This document shows positions 7,973 to 14,541 of a DNA stretch of 25,991 nucleotides, piece after piece. This stretch comes from Acidobacteriota bacterium (GTDB taxonomy: Bacteria > Acidobacteriota > Vicinamibacteria > Vicinamibacterales > 2-12-FULL-66-21). Numbering within the stretch: the first letter of the stretch is position 1; each line of letters opens with the position of its first letter. The stretch is from the NCBI GenBank assembly GCA_013697225.1, contig JACCXG010000167.1:1-25991 (forward strand). The letters run 5' to 3'. A program made the position numbers and the translations under genes. Below the pieces are notes generated by a model. The model saw only the letters and a list, made by a program, of their open reading frames with translations, ran no database searches and was not told the DNA's origin.

Positions 7973-8246
7973 GGCTTCGCGCACGGCATATTCCACCACC
8001 TCCGGCTGACCAGGTAGCAAGCGCGCCTGGCCAGCCGGCTGGCCTGCCTCCAGCCGTCGCCGATCCCTGTCGTGGTAGATTAGATAGACGCCCGGGGCTG
8101 TTGACCTGCGCCTGCGCAGCCTGAGACCCCGCTCGCAGGGCACCACCTCCGGCGCACAGACGTCCAAACACGAGGCTGTTCGCACGGGCTCCTCCGCTCG
8201 TCGTCTTGGCCTCGGTTCCACCCGGTTGCGCGAAAGCCCCGTTCCC
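7973..8246. other. 274-bp intergenic region after ftsZ
   Basis: No recognised gene. It holds a perfect 16-bp palindrome (8029-8044) and an AT-richer island TAGATTAGATAG near 8088-8099. The minus strand stays open across the whole gap in one frame (7883-8368), with mostly G or C in third codon positions, but that frame also runs antisense through ftsZ and the radical SAM gene and matches no family I know. No T-tract terminator and no convincing sigma70 promoter were found. Confidence 0.4.
8029..8044. repeat. perfect 16-bp palindrome downstream of ftsZ
   Basis: GGCCAGCCGGCTGGCC is identical on both strands and lies 57 bp after the ftsZ stop. It could form a short GC-rich hairpin that ends or stabilises the dcw transcript, but no U-tract follows on either strand. 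Confidence 0.5.
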
Positions 8247-10001
8247 ATGTCAACGAAGAAGTGGCAGAAGTACCGCGATCGCGCGCGCGAGACCCTCTCG
8301 CGCGAGGTTGGTTTCGTGCAGAAGCCCCACGGGGGGCGGATACGCGTGGCCCTCGCCTTTCCGAACACGTACTTCGTCGGGATGTCGAGCCTCGGCTTCC
8401 AGACGACCTACCGGCTCTTCAACTCGATCGACGACGTGGTGTGCGAGCGGGTGTTTCTGCCGCCGAAAGGGGAACTCCAGGCCCAGCTCGCGTCGGGGGC
8501 GCCGCTGCTCACCCTCGAGTCGCAGAGGCCCGTCCGGGACTTCGACATCCTGGCGTTCTCCGTCTCGTTCGAGTGGGATTACACGAACGTGGTGACGCTC
8601 CTGCGTCTGGCCGGGCTTTCCCCGCGAGCCGCCGACCGGGACCGTCGCGACCCGCTGGTCGTGATCGGTGGCGCTGTCACTTTCGTGAACCCGGAGCCGC
8701 TCGCGCCATTTGCGGATGTGATTGCCGCCGGCGAGGGGGAAACCCTGGTGCCCGACCTGGCCGCCGCGTTCCGGGAGGCAGATTCGAGGCAGGCGCTCCT
8801 GGAACAGCTCGCGGGGCTCCGCGGCTTCTACATACCGGCGTTCTACGACGTCGAGTACGCCGCCGACAGCACCATCCGCGCCATGGTGCCGCGCCCCGGC
8901 ACCGGCGCGCCCGCAACCGTGCGGAAGGCGGCGGTGAAATCGACAGAACGCCTGGACCCGCCGTCCACGTCGATCTTCACGCCGGACACCGAGTTCGGGT
9001 CCCGCTTCCTCATCGAAGTCGTCAGGGGCTGTGCGAATCTCTGCCGCTTCTGCTGGGCTGGCTACAACTACCTGCCCGTACGGGCCTTCGACGCGGACCG
9101 CATCCTGGAGCTCGCCGCAGCTGCGCGAACGCACTCCGCGCGCGCTGGGCTCGTCTCGATCGCGTTGTGCGACCACCCGGAGATCAACCGTATCCTCCGC
9201 GGCCTGATCGACATGGGTTACTCCATCAGCCCGGCATCGCTGCGCCTCGATGACCTCACGGCGCCCATCCTCCAGATGCTGAGGGAGAGCGGCGAACGTA
9301 CGATCACGATTGCACCAGAGGCAGGGTCGGACCGCCTCCGCCGTGTGATCAACAAGACCGTGACGGACGAAGAGATCCTCGCGGCGGCGGAGCTGATCTT
9401 CGCGAGCGGCATCGAGAACCTGAAGCTGTACTACATGATCGGCCTGCCGACGGAGACAGACGACGACCTCGTGGGCATCCGGGACCTGACGCTCCGGATG
9501 CGCGAGGCGATGATGCGTCATGCCAAGGGACGCGGCAGGGTCGGGCGGATCGTCGGCAGCGTGAACCCCTTGATCCCCAAGCCAGGGACGGCCTACCAGT
9601 GGCTGCCTATGGAGGATCCGGCGGTGACCGAGCGCAAGGCCAAGCGGCTGCGGGGGCTGCTTGCCGGGATCGACAACGTCTACTTCAACATCAAGTCGGA
9701 GCGGCATTCGTATTACCAGGCCTTGCTCTCCCTGGGTGATCGACGCGTGGCGCCTGCCATCGAGGCGGCGGAACGGAACGGGGGGGACTGGCGCGCCGCC
9801 GTGGCAGAGACCGGGGTGGACGCTCATTTCTACATCTTCCGCAACCGCTCGGGGGATGCGATGCTGCCGTGGGACATCATCGACGGCGGCATGAAGAAGT
9901 CCTTCTTCGAGGCGGAGTTCCAGAAGGGGCTCCGGGAGGAGTGGACGCTCCCCCCGAAGCGGCAGAAGGACAATCTGAAGCTGCTCCCCGTTCTGCAGTA
10001 G
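8247..10001 (+). CDS. Radical SAM protein with N-terminal B12-binding-like domain, unknown substrate
   Basis: The 584-aa protein has two visible parts. The N-terminal part (about residues 1-235) looks like the Rossmann-type cobalamin-binding-like domain seen in COG1032-type radical SAM enzymes (RIRVALAFPNTYFVGMSSLGF; VIGGAVTFVNPEPLAPFAD; AGEGE). The radical SAM core follows, with the CX3CX2C cluster motif in VVRGCANLCRFCWAGYNYLP, which ligates the [4Fe-4S] cluster that cleaves SAM, then ITIAPEAGSDRLRRVINK and KLYYMIGLPTE. No cobalamin DXHXXG motif is evident, so B12 use is unproven. Start: ATG 8247 is preferred; an in-frame TTG at 8226 would add seven residues, and neither has a clear ribosome-binding site. 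The substrate cannot be deduced. The gene stands alone, downstream of ftsZ and convergent with the SpoVG-like gene. Confidence 0.85.
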   Translation: MSTKKWQKYRDRARETLSREVGFVQKPHGGRIRVALAFPNTYFVGMSSLGFQTTYRLFNSIDDVVCERVFLPPKGELQAQLASGAPLLTLESQRPVRDFDILAFSVSFEWDYTNVVTLLRLAGLSPRAADRDRRDPLVVIGGAVTFVNPEPLAPFADVIAAGEGETLVPDLAAAFREADSRQALLEQLAGLRGFYIPAFYDVEYAADSTIRAMVPRPGTGAPATVRKAAVKSTERLDPPSTSIFTPDTEFGSRFLIEVVRGCANLCRFCWAGYNYLPVRAFDADRILELAAAARTHSARAGLVSIALCDHPEINRILRGLIDMGYSISPASLRLDDLTAPILQMLRESGERTITIAPEAGSDRLRRVINKTVTDEEILAAAELIFASGIENLKLYYMIGLPTETDDDLVGIRDLTLRMREAMMRHAKGRGRVGRIVGSVNPLIPKPGTAYQWLPMEDPAVTERKAKRLRGLLAGIDNVYFNIKSERHSYYQALLSLGDRRVAPAIEAAERNGGDWRAAVAETGVDAHFYIFRNRSGDAMLPWDIIDGGMKKSFFEAEFQKGLREEWTLPPKRQKDNLKLLPVLQ

Positions 10002-10020
10002 CGCGCCGGATTCAGGCGCG
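10002..10020. terminator. Possible hairpin between convergent genes
   Basis: CGCGCC and GGCGCG (10002-10007, 10015-10020) form a 6-bp stem with a 7-nt loop directly after the radical SAM stop and before the opposing small-gene stop. No T-tract, so terminator function is only suggested by position. Confidence 0.35.
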
Positions 10021-10026
10021 GGCGGA

Positions 10027-10329
10027 TCAGGACGTGACTGCCGCCTCAGCCTCGTGTTCGGCGTACGCCTGAAGCACGACCTCCCGAATGCGGTCCTGCG
10101 ACGTGGCATCGCCGACGGGCCGCAGCAGTGCGAAGCTCCGACGCTCGCCGTTGACGGAGTACTGGCGCGCGGGGAAGGTGACATTCCGGCCGTTGCCGGT
10201 CTTACGCTCCCACACCGCAAAGCCAATAAGCTTCAGCCCTTCGAGGGCCCCTTCGGTGAAGTGGAGCTCGGCATCGGCGAGTTTCCCCGGCGGATTTCCT
10301 TTTTCGTTCGGCAGGATCTTGACAGTCAT
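10027..10329 (-). CDS. Small conserved protein resembling SpoVG
   Basis: This is a 100-aa protein starting at ATG 10329 behind a good ribosome-binding site (GGAGA, 6-nt spacing); an upstream in-frame start at 10404 lacks support. The core has strand-like alternation: ADAELHF, LEGLKLIGFAVWE, NVTFPARQYSVNGERRSFALL, then a terminal helix RIREVVLQAYAEHE. This order (variable N-terminus, LKLxGFAVxE, VTFPxR, RIxxxVLxAY) resembles SpoVG, a small nucleic-acid-binding protein linked to septation and gene regulation in Firmicutes, and many uncharacterised SpoVG-like proteins. The resemblance is from pattern recognition only, so the function is open. It lies 214 bp downstream of acpS on the same strand and converges with the radical SAM gene. 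Confidence 0.75.
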   Translation of the reverse strand: MTVKILPNEKGNPPGKLADAELHFTEGALEGLKLIGFAVWERKTGNGRNVTFPARQYSVNGERRSFALLRPVGDATSQDRIREVVLQAYAEHEAEAAVTS

Positions 10330-10459
10330 CGTTCGTCTCCAGTTCAAGGCGAGCGGCAGGCGCCGGTCGCGGTCGTTACCGGAGAACAGGGGCAAGCGGC
10401 GCACCTGCTGGCGTGCCTGTGGCGTTGTCAGTGGAATCGGCTGAAACGCTGGATCTTAC

Positions 10460-10475
10460 GGCCGGGTACCCGGCC
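10460..10475. repeat. perfect 16-bp palindrome between acpS and the SpoVG-like gene
   Basis: GGCCGGGTACCCGGCC reads the same on both strands. It sits in the 214-bp gap (10330-10543) downstream of acpS and upstream of the SpoVG-like gene, so it could be an operator or a GC hairpin ending acpS transcription. A second, 12-bp palindrome (GAACGCGCGTTC, 10534-10545) overlaps the acpS stop codon. Nothing else was recognised in the gap. Confidence 0.5.
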
Positions 10476-10543
10476 TGCCGCTGACGAGCCGGCCGCCGCG
10501 CCGTACCGCTGGCGCCAACTCCGGTTGTCGCGCGAACGCGCGT

Positions 10544-10924
10544 TCAGTCGCCGAAGAGCATGACCTGAGCGAGTGCCAGACCTTCGGAATGCGTGATGGT
10601 GACGAGGCTTCGCCGCACGCCCATGGCCTCGGCGCGGCGCGCCGCCCCGCCGTGGAACCTCAGTTGCGGAGGGCCGCCCGCGCGGACCACCTCTACGTCC
10701 TTCCACAGCACACCACGGGAGTGGCCGGTGCCAAGCGCCTTCATGGCTGCTTCCTTGACGGCAAAGCGCCCTGCCAGGTGGGGAACGGGGTCGCGTCGAC
10801 GCGTACAATAGGCCACTTCCGCGTCGGTGAAGATGCGGAGGAGAAACCGATCACCGTAGCGCTGGAGTGTGCGGGCGATTCTTGGAAGATCCGTCGCGTC
10901 CATTCCTATGCCAATCGTCGTCAT
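10544..10924 (-). CDS. acpS: Holo-[acyl-carrier-protein] synthase (AcpS)
   Basis: AcpS transfers 4'-phosphopantetheine from CoA to the serine of acyl carrier protein, activating fatty-acid synthesis. At 126 aa it matches the family length. It starts IGIGMDATDLPRI, where the aspartate of GMD is the expected Mg2+ ligand, then has RIFTDAEVAYC and FAVKEAAMKALGTG, whose glutamate is the second metal ligand, with HSRGVLWKDVEV and the final VTITHSEGLALA. Its ATG (10924-10922) overlaps the start codon of the divergent pgeF in a shared CATG, so each promoter or leader must lie within the other gene. Confidence 0.96.
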   Translation of the reverse strand: MTTIGIGMDATDLPRIARTLQRYGDRFLLRIFTDAEVAYCTRRRDPVPHLAGRFAVKEAAMKALGTGHSRGVLWKDVEVVRAGGPPQLRFHGGAARRAEAMGVRRSLVTITHSEGLALAQVMLFGD

Positions 10925-11699
10925 GCCTGAGCCTCAGCCTAATGGCGGTTTCGAATGGACGCAAGAGTCATGGGGGGCTGCGCTCCGGTGCGCACCGCTG
11001 TCAGCAGTGGCGTCTCATCTCTTCACCACGGGGAACCTGCGGCTGACAGACGACCAGGGTGAGTGGGAGAAGGTGGCCGGACGCATGGGAGTGAGTACCG
11101 CCCGGCTCAGGCTGATCAGGCAGGTCCACGGGGTGGCGGTGGCCATTGCACGCGGTGGTGAAGCAGGCCCTGACCTGCGGCCGGAGGCGGACGTCATCAT
11201 CAGCGACGATCCCGATGTGGCGATCGGGGTCCGTGTGGCCGACTGTGCGCCGGTGCTGGTGGCTGACCGCCGGACAGGTGCGGTGGGGGCGGCGCACGCC
11301 GGGTGGCGCGGAACAGCGGCGCAAGCCGCCGTCGTCGCCGTCGCCGCCATGACGAGCACGTTCGGCTCGAATCCGCGTGATCTGGTCGCCGCGATCGGTC
11401 CGTGTCTGGGGCCCTGCTGCGGAGAAGTGGGGCCTGAGGTAGTCGAGAGTTTCAGGGAGGGGGGGCACCGGGAATCCGATCTCGCCCGGTGGTTTACCGA
11501 GGGGGTCTTCGGCCGGGCCTTACTGGACCTCTGGACGGCGAACCAGGATCAGCTGGAAAGGGCTGGTGTGCCAGGCGGGCACATACATGTGGCTGCTATC
11601 TGCACGAAGAGCCACGCGTCGAGCCTGCACTCCTATCGCGCGCATGGACGGGAGGCGGGGAGGATGGCCGGCCTGATCCGGGCACGGCGAGCGCCCTGA
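10923..11699 (+). CDS. pgeF: Peptidoglycan-editing factor / purine nucleoside phosphorylase-like (PgeF, YfiH family)
   Basis: The YfiH/DUF152 'laccase-domain' family comprises zinc enzymes with purine nucleoside phosphorylase and adenosine deaminase activity; in E. coli PgeF prevents misincorporation into peptidoglycan stem peptides. The 258-aa product carries the metal triad: His69 in QVHG, Cys108 in VADCAPVLVAD and His125 in AAHAGWRG. Other motifs are IGPCLGPCCGEVG and the C-terminal CTKSHASSLHSYRAHGREAGRM. ATG 10923 is chosen because FEWTQESWGAALRC at residues 10-23 is where the family's conserved sequence begins; in-frame starts at 10908 and 10869 would run through the acpS start region. 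It converges with the zinc-ribbon gene. Confidence 0.93.
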   Translation: MPEPQPNGGFEWTQESWGAALRCAPLSAVASHLFTTGNLRLTDDQGEWEKVAGRMGVSTARLRLIRQVHGVAVAIARGGEAGPDLRPEADVIISDDPDVAIGVRVADCAPVLVADRRTGAVGAAHAGWRGTAAQAAVVAVAAMTSTFGSNPRDLVAAIGPCLGPCCGEVGPEVVESFREGGHRESDLARWFTEGVFGRALLDLWTANQDQLERAGVPGGHIHVAAICTKSHASSLHSYRAHGREAGRMAGLIRARRAP

Positions 11700-11703
11700 G
11701 CCG

Positions 11704-11743
11704 TTCTCCCTTTTCCCTTTCCCCTTTTCCCTTTCCCCTTTTC
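11704..11743 (-). repeat. Polypyrimidine tandem repeat (G-rich on minus strand), 3' of zinc-ribbon gene
   Basis: From 11708 the unit CCCTTTTCCCTTTC repeats 2.6 times exactly (11708-11721, 11722-11735, 11736-11743). On the minus strand this gives five runs of three or four G separated by three or four A, a strong G-quadruplex pattern. It fills the 43-bp gap between the convergent pgeF and zinc-ribbon genes and touches the stop codon of the latter. Bases 11704-11724 are identical to 12643-12663. Confidence 0.85.
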
Positions 11744-12489
11744 TACGGCTGCGCGCCGGATTCCTGCGGGCTCGTCGCAGAAGGGCTGCCGGCGAAGTAG
11801 AGAATGCGTGTGCAGCTGTCACACTGAAGGATGCTGGCGTTCCGCCGGACTTCGTTGAACATCTGCGGACGCAGCCGCACGTGACAGACCGTGCACAGCC
11901 CGTCGCGGGCTTCAGCAACCGCCACACCCTTCCGGCCGTGCGCTACCCGGGCGAAGATCGCGAGCGCTTCTCTGGAGATCTGCGCGGCGACACGGGCTCG
12001 CTCCGTGCTCGTCCGCTCCAGCTCCGCGGCAACCTGCTCCCGTTCGCTGTCGAGGGCGCGCCGCACCCCCTCCGTTTCACTCCGTTCCGCCTTCAGAGCA
12101 GCTTCCGCTTCCTTCAGTTCAGCCGCCAGCGCGTCCGCTTCCTCCATGCGTTCGAGCAGGCGCGTCTCCTGATCGCTGATCTCCTGTTCGGCGACGGTCA
12201 TCTCCTTCTGCATCGCCTGATATTCCTTGTTGGTCTTGACCTCCATCAGCTGGTTCTTGAACTTGCTCAATCGTGCCTGCACGGCGGCAAGGTCCCGCTC
12301 GATGTCACGCCGTGCCGCTTGCGATGCCGCAATGCGCGCTTTGACCTCGTCCACCACGGCTGTGCGGTCCGCCAGCCGCGCATCCAGTGCTGCCTGCAGC
12401 ACGGGAATGTCGGTGACGCGGCGCCGCTGGCGCTCGGCGGCGAGGTCGAGTTCCTGGAGTTCGATGAGGTGCTGAAGATCGGGTGTCAA
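11743..12489 (-). CDS. Coiled-coil protein with C-terminal C4 zinc ribbon (zf-RING_7 / CdsZ-FlgZ-like)
   Basis: The 248-aa protein has a long helical coiled-coil (about residues 1-190, rich in E, R, A, Q, with the family block KNQLMEVKTNKEYQAMQKEM) and a C-terminal zinc ribbon with two CXXC pairs: CTVC in DGLCTVCHVRLRP and CDSC in ILQCDSCTRILYF. This matches the widespread family that includes Helicobacter HP0958/FlgZ and Chlamydia CdsZ, which act as nucleic-acid-binding or chaperone-like factors. The role here is unknown. The only start at the family-typical position is TTG 12489, without a clear Shine-Dalgarno. It follows the tRNA on the same strand and may be co-transcribed with rpoD. Confidence 0.9.
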   Translation of the reverse strand: MTPDLQHLIELQELDLAAERQRRRVTDIPVLQAALDARLADRTAVVDEVKARIAASQAARRDIERDLAAVQARLSKFKNQLMEVKTNKEYQAMQKEMTVAEQEISDQETRLLERMEEADALAAELKEAEAALKAERSETEGVRRALDSEREQVAAELERTSTERARVAAQISREALAIFARVAHGRKGVAVAEARDGLCTVCHVRLRPQMFNEVRRNASILQCDSCTRILYFAGSPSATSPQESGAQP

Positions 12490-12532
12490 GGCACAGAATG
12501 TCAGGGCTCGATGGTGAACGCTCGTAAGAAGT

Positions 12533-12608
12533 TGGTGGGCCCACCAGGATTCGAACCTGGGACAGGCCGGTTATGAGCCGGCGGCTCTGACCGCTGAGCT
12601 ATAGGCCC
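12533..12608 (-). tRNA. tRNA with CAU anticodon, probably tRNA-Ile2
   Basis: A full cloverleaf reads on the minus strand: acceptor GGGCCTA/TGGGCCC (one G-T wobble), D stem GCTC/GAGC, anticodon stem GCCGG/CCGGC with loop CTCATAA (anticodon at 12575-12573), 5-nt variable loop, T arm CCAGG-TTCGAAT-CCTGG, discriminator A and encoded CCA; 76 nt. CAU could be initiator Met, elongator Met or the lysidine-modified Ile tRNA for AUA. The fully paired acceptor excludes initiator. The GGGCC acceptor and overall resemblance to isoleucine tRNAs favour Ile2. Just upstream are a 5-bp hairpin (12615-12629) and a possible extended -10 TGCTAAACT (12625-12617). Confidence 0.93.
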
Positions 12609-12639
12609 GTTCGTGGAGTTTAGCACTCCCGCTGCTTCT

Positions 12640-12664
12640 CCCTTCTCCCTTTTCCCTTTCCCCC
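12640..12664 (-). repeat. Polypyrimidine tract (G-quadruplex-capable on minus strand), 3' of rpoD
   Basis: On the minus strand there are four runs of three or more G (three, three, three and five) separated by 3-4 nt A-rich loops, starting 8 nt after the rpoD stop. Bases 12643-12663 match 11704-11724 exactly over 21 bp, in the same orientation. It lies between rpoD and the tRNA, where it could affect termination or 3'-end stability. Confidence 0.8.
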
Positions 12665-12672
12665 GCTCCGCC

Positions 12673-14541
12673 CTACGTCCTGCCCTCCAGGAACGCCCGC
12701 AGCTTTCGTGACCGCGAGGGGTGTCGCAGCTTCCTGAGCGCCTTCGCCTCGATCTGCCGGATGCGTTCCCGGGTCACGGCGAAGTTCTGGCCGACCTCCT
12801 CGAGCGTGTGCTCGCTGCCGTCCCCCACGCCGAAGCGCATCTTGATGACCTTCTCTTCACGCGGCGTCAGCGTCTTGAGAACAGACTCGGTCTGTTCCTT
12901 GAGATTGAGGTTGATGACGGCATCGGATGGAGAGACGACCTGCCGGTCCTCGATGAAATCGCCGAGATGCGAATCTTCCTCTTCCCCGATCGGGGTTTCG
13001 AGCGAAATCGGCTCCTGCGCGATCTTGAGCACCTTCCGCACCTTCGACACGGGGATGTCCATGCGCTTGGCGATCTCCTCCGAGGTCGGCTCGCGTCCGA
13101 GCTCCTGTACGAGCGCGCGGGAGGTGCGAATGAGCTTGTTGATGGTCTCGATCATGTGGACCGGGATCCGGATCGTCCGCGCCTGGTCGGCGATCGCCCG
13201 TGTGATGGCCTGACGGATCCACCACGTCGCGTAGGTCGAGAACTTGTAGCCGCGGCGGTACTCGAACTTGTCGACCGCCTTCATCAGGCCGATGTTGCCT
13301 TCCTGGATCAGATCCAGGAACTGCAGCCCCCGGTTCGTGTACTTCTTCGCGATCGACACGACAAGACGGAGGTTCGCCTCGACGAGCTCCTTCTTCGCCT
13401 GTTCCGCCTGGATCTCCCCGCGCGAGATCGTCTCGAGCGTCCGCATCAGACGGTCCGGCGTCTCCTCGAGCTCCTCGGCGGCCGCCTTCATGTGGACCTT
13501 GACCTCCTTCTGCCGCTTGAGGAGGTTCTTCTTGTCCTCTTCCTTGAGCCGGACCCGCTTGTTCTTCGGGTTCAGCTGCCGTTCGATGTGGTCGACTTCG
13601 CGCTTCAGGCGCATCACGCCTTCCACGACGTCCTTCAGCTGGTCGATCAGGCGGCGCTTGACGAGCTCCGTGAACTCGATCTTCCGAATCAGCTGCGAGA
13701 GCTCCACGCGAGCCCGGAGCGCTTCCCAGCGCGCCCGCCGGTACTTGCGCTTCTCGCGGGTGTTTGTCCCCTTCAGAGTCTTGTCGAGCTTCTCCTTGGC
13801 CTTCTCGACTCCCTGCCAGCCCTTGCGCACGCCCTCCACCTGCCGGAGGACCTGTCGCTTGCGATCGTCGATCTTCTCGTCCGTGATCTCCTCGTCCTGG
13901 AAAATCACCAGCTCGCGCACGCTCCGCTCGTCGTTCTTCAGTTGATCGCCGAGCGTCATGATCGCCCGGGCCACGGTCGGGGTGCGGGAGATTGACTTGA
14001 TGACGGCGAGCTTGCCCCTTTCGATCCGCTTCGCGATCTCGACCTCTCCCTCACGGGTGAGCAGCGGGACCGTTCCCATCTCCCGGAGGTACATCCGGAC
14101 AGGGTCGTTGGTCTTGTCAAGGGCCCCGGGGGTGAGATCCAGCTCGAGCTCTTCAGACCCTTCCCCAGTGCGATCCAGAAGCTTGTCGTCCCGATAGGCC
14201 TTCTCGGAGTCGACGACTTCGATGCCCGCGCTCCCGAACGTGCTGAACAGGTCATCCAGCTCGTCCGACGACGTGATGTCGGCGGGAAGGAGCTCGTTGA
14301 CCTCGTCGTACAGCAGGTAACCCTTTTCCTTACCGATGGCGATGAGTTGCCTCACCTCATCGTATTTTTCTTCGATCGACAACGGCATGTCCTCCAAACG
14401 CTCGTTTCGCCCCGGCGTACCCCGGCGCGCATCTCCTGCGGGCGGTGGCCCGCCTTTTTCGGTTTCATGACTCTTGCGGCGCGGCTCCGGGGGGGCCGCC
14501 GGTTGACGGCGCGCTGGCGTGCGAACGCTTGCCTGCTTCAC
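12673..14541 (-). CDS. rpoD: Primary RNA polymerase sigma factor RpoD (sigma-70)
   Basis: RpoD directs core RNA polymerase to housekeeping promoters. At 622 aa it is a full group 1 factor: region 1.1 (from MPLSIEEKYDEVRQLI, residue 52), region 1.2 (NDPVRMYLREMGTVPLLTREGE), a long charged non-conserved insert as in proteobacterial RpoD, regions 2.1-2.4 (NLRLVVSIAKKYTNRG, FLDLIQEGNIGLMKAVDKFEYRRG, FSTYATWWIRQAITRAI), region 3, and region 4 with the -35 helix-turn-helix (TLEEVGQNFAVTRERIRQIE). ATG 14541 overlaps the dnaG stop (ATGA), consistent with coupling. The first 51 residues are Pro/Arg-rich and atypical; ATG 14388, preceded by GGAGG at a rather short distance, is a credible alternative start. 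It is the third gene of mutS2-dnaG-rpoD. Confidence 0.98.
   Translation of the reverse strand: MKQASVRTPARRQPAAPPEPRRKSHETEKGGPPPAGDARRGTPGRNERLEDMPLSIEEKYDEVRQLIAIGKEKGYLLYDEVNELLPADITSSDELDDLFSTFGSAGIEVVDSEKAYRDDKLLDRTGEGSEELELDLTPGALDKTNDPVRMYLREMGTVPLLTREGEVEIAKRIERGKLAVIKSISRTPTVARAIMTLGDQLKNDERSVRELVIFQDEEITDEKIDDRKRQVLRQVEGVRKGWQGVEKAKEKLDKTLKGTNTREKRKYRRARWEALRARVELSQLIRKIEFTELVKRRLIDQLKDVVEGVMRLKREVDHIERQLNPKNKRVRLKEEDKKNLLKRQKEVKVHMKAAAEELEETPDRLMRTLETISRGEIQAEQAKKELVEANLRLVVSIAKKYTNRGLQFLDLIQEGNIGLMKAVDKFEYRRGYKFSTYATWWIRQAITRAIADQARTIRIPVHMIETINKLIRTSRALVQELGREPTSEEIAKRMDIPVSKVRKVLKIAQEPISLETPIGEEEDSHLGDFIEDRQVVSPSDAVINLNLKEQTESVLKTLTPREEKVIKMRFGVGDGSEHTLEEVGQNFAVTRERIRQIEAKALRKLRHPSRSRKLRAFLEGRT

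Noticed and set aside
8088..8110. AT-rich TAGATTAGATAG and TTGACC as a promoter for the radical SAM gene
   Set aside because: The -35-like TTGACC lies downstream of the -10-like element, and neither has a partner at the right spacing.
8250..10226. 658-codon minus-strand open frame opposite the radical SAM gene
   Set aside because: The plus strand carries the CX3CX2C motif and conserved core; the antisense product is low-complexity and spans two opposite-strand genes.
10054..10563. Plus-strand open frame across the SpoVG-like gene and the acpS gap
   Set aside because: It is antisense to the better-supported SpoVG-like frame, which has a proper ribosome-binding site and protein-like core.
12617..12625. 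TGCTAAACT as a dedicated tRNA promoter (minus strand)
   Set aside because: It fits an extended -10 only partly, has no -35, and overlaps a small hairpin; co-transcription with rpoD is equally likely. Noted in the tRNA entry only.
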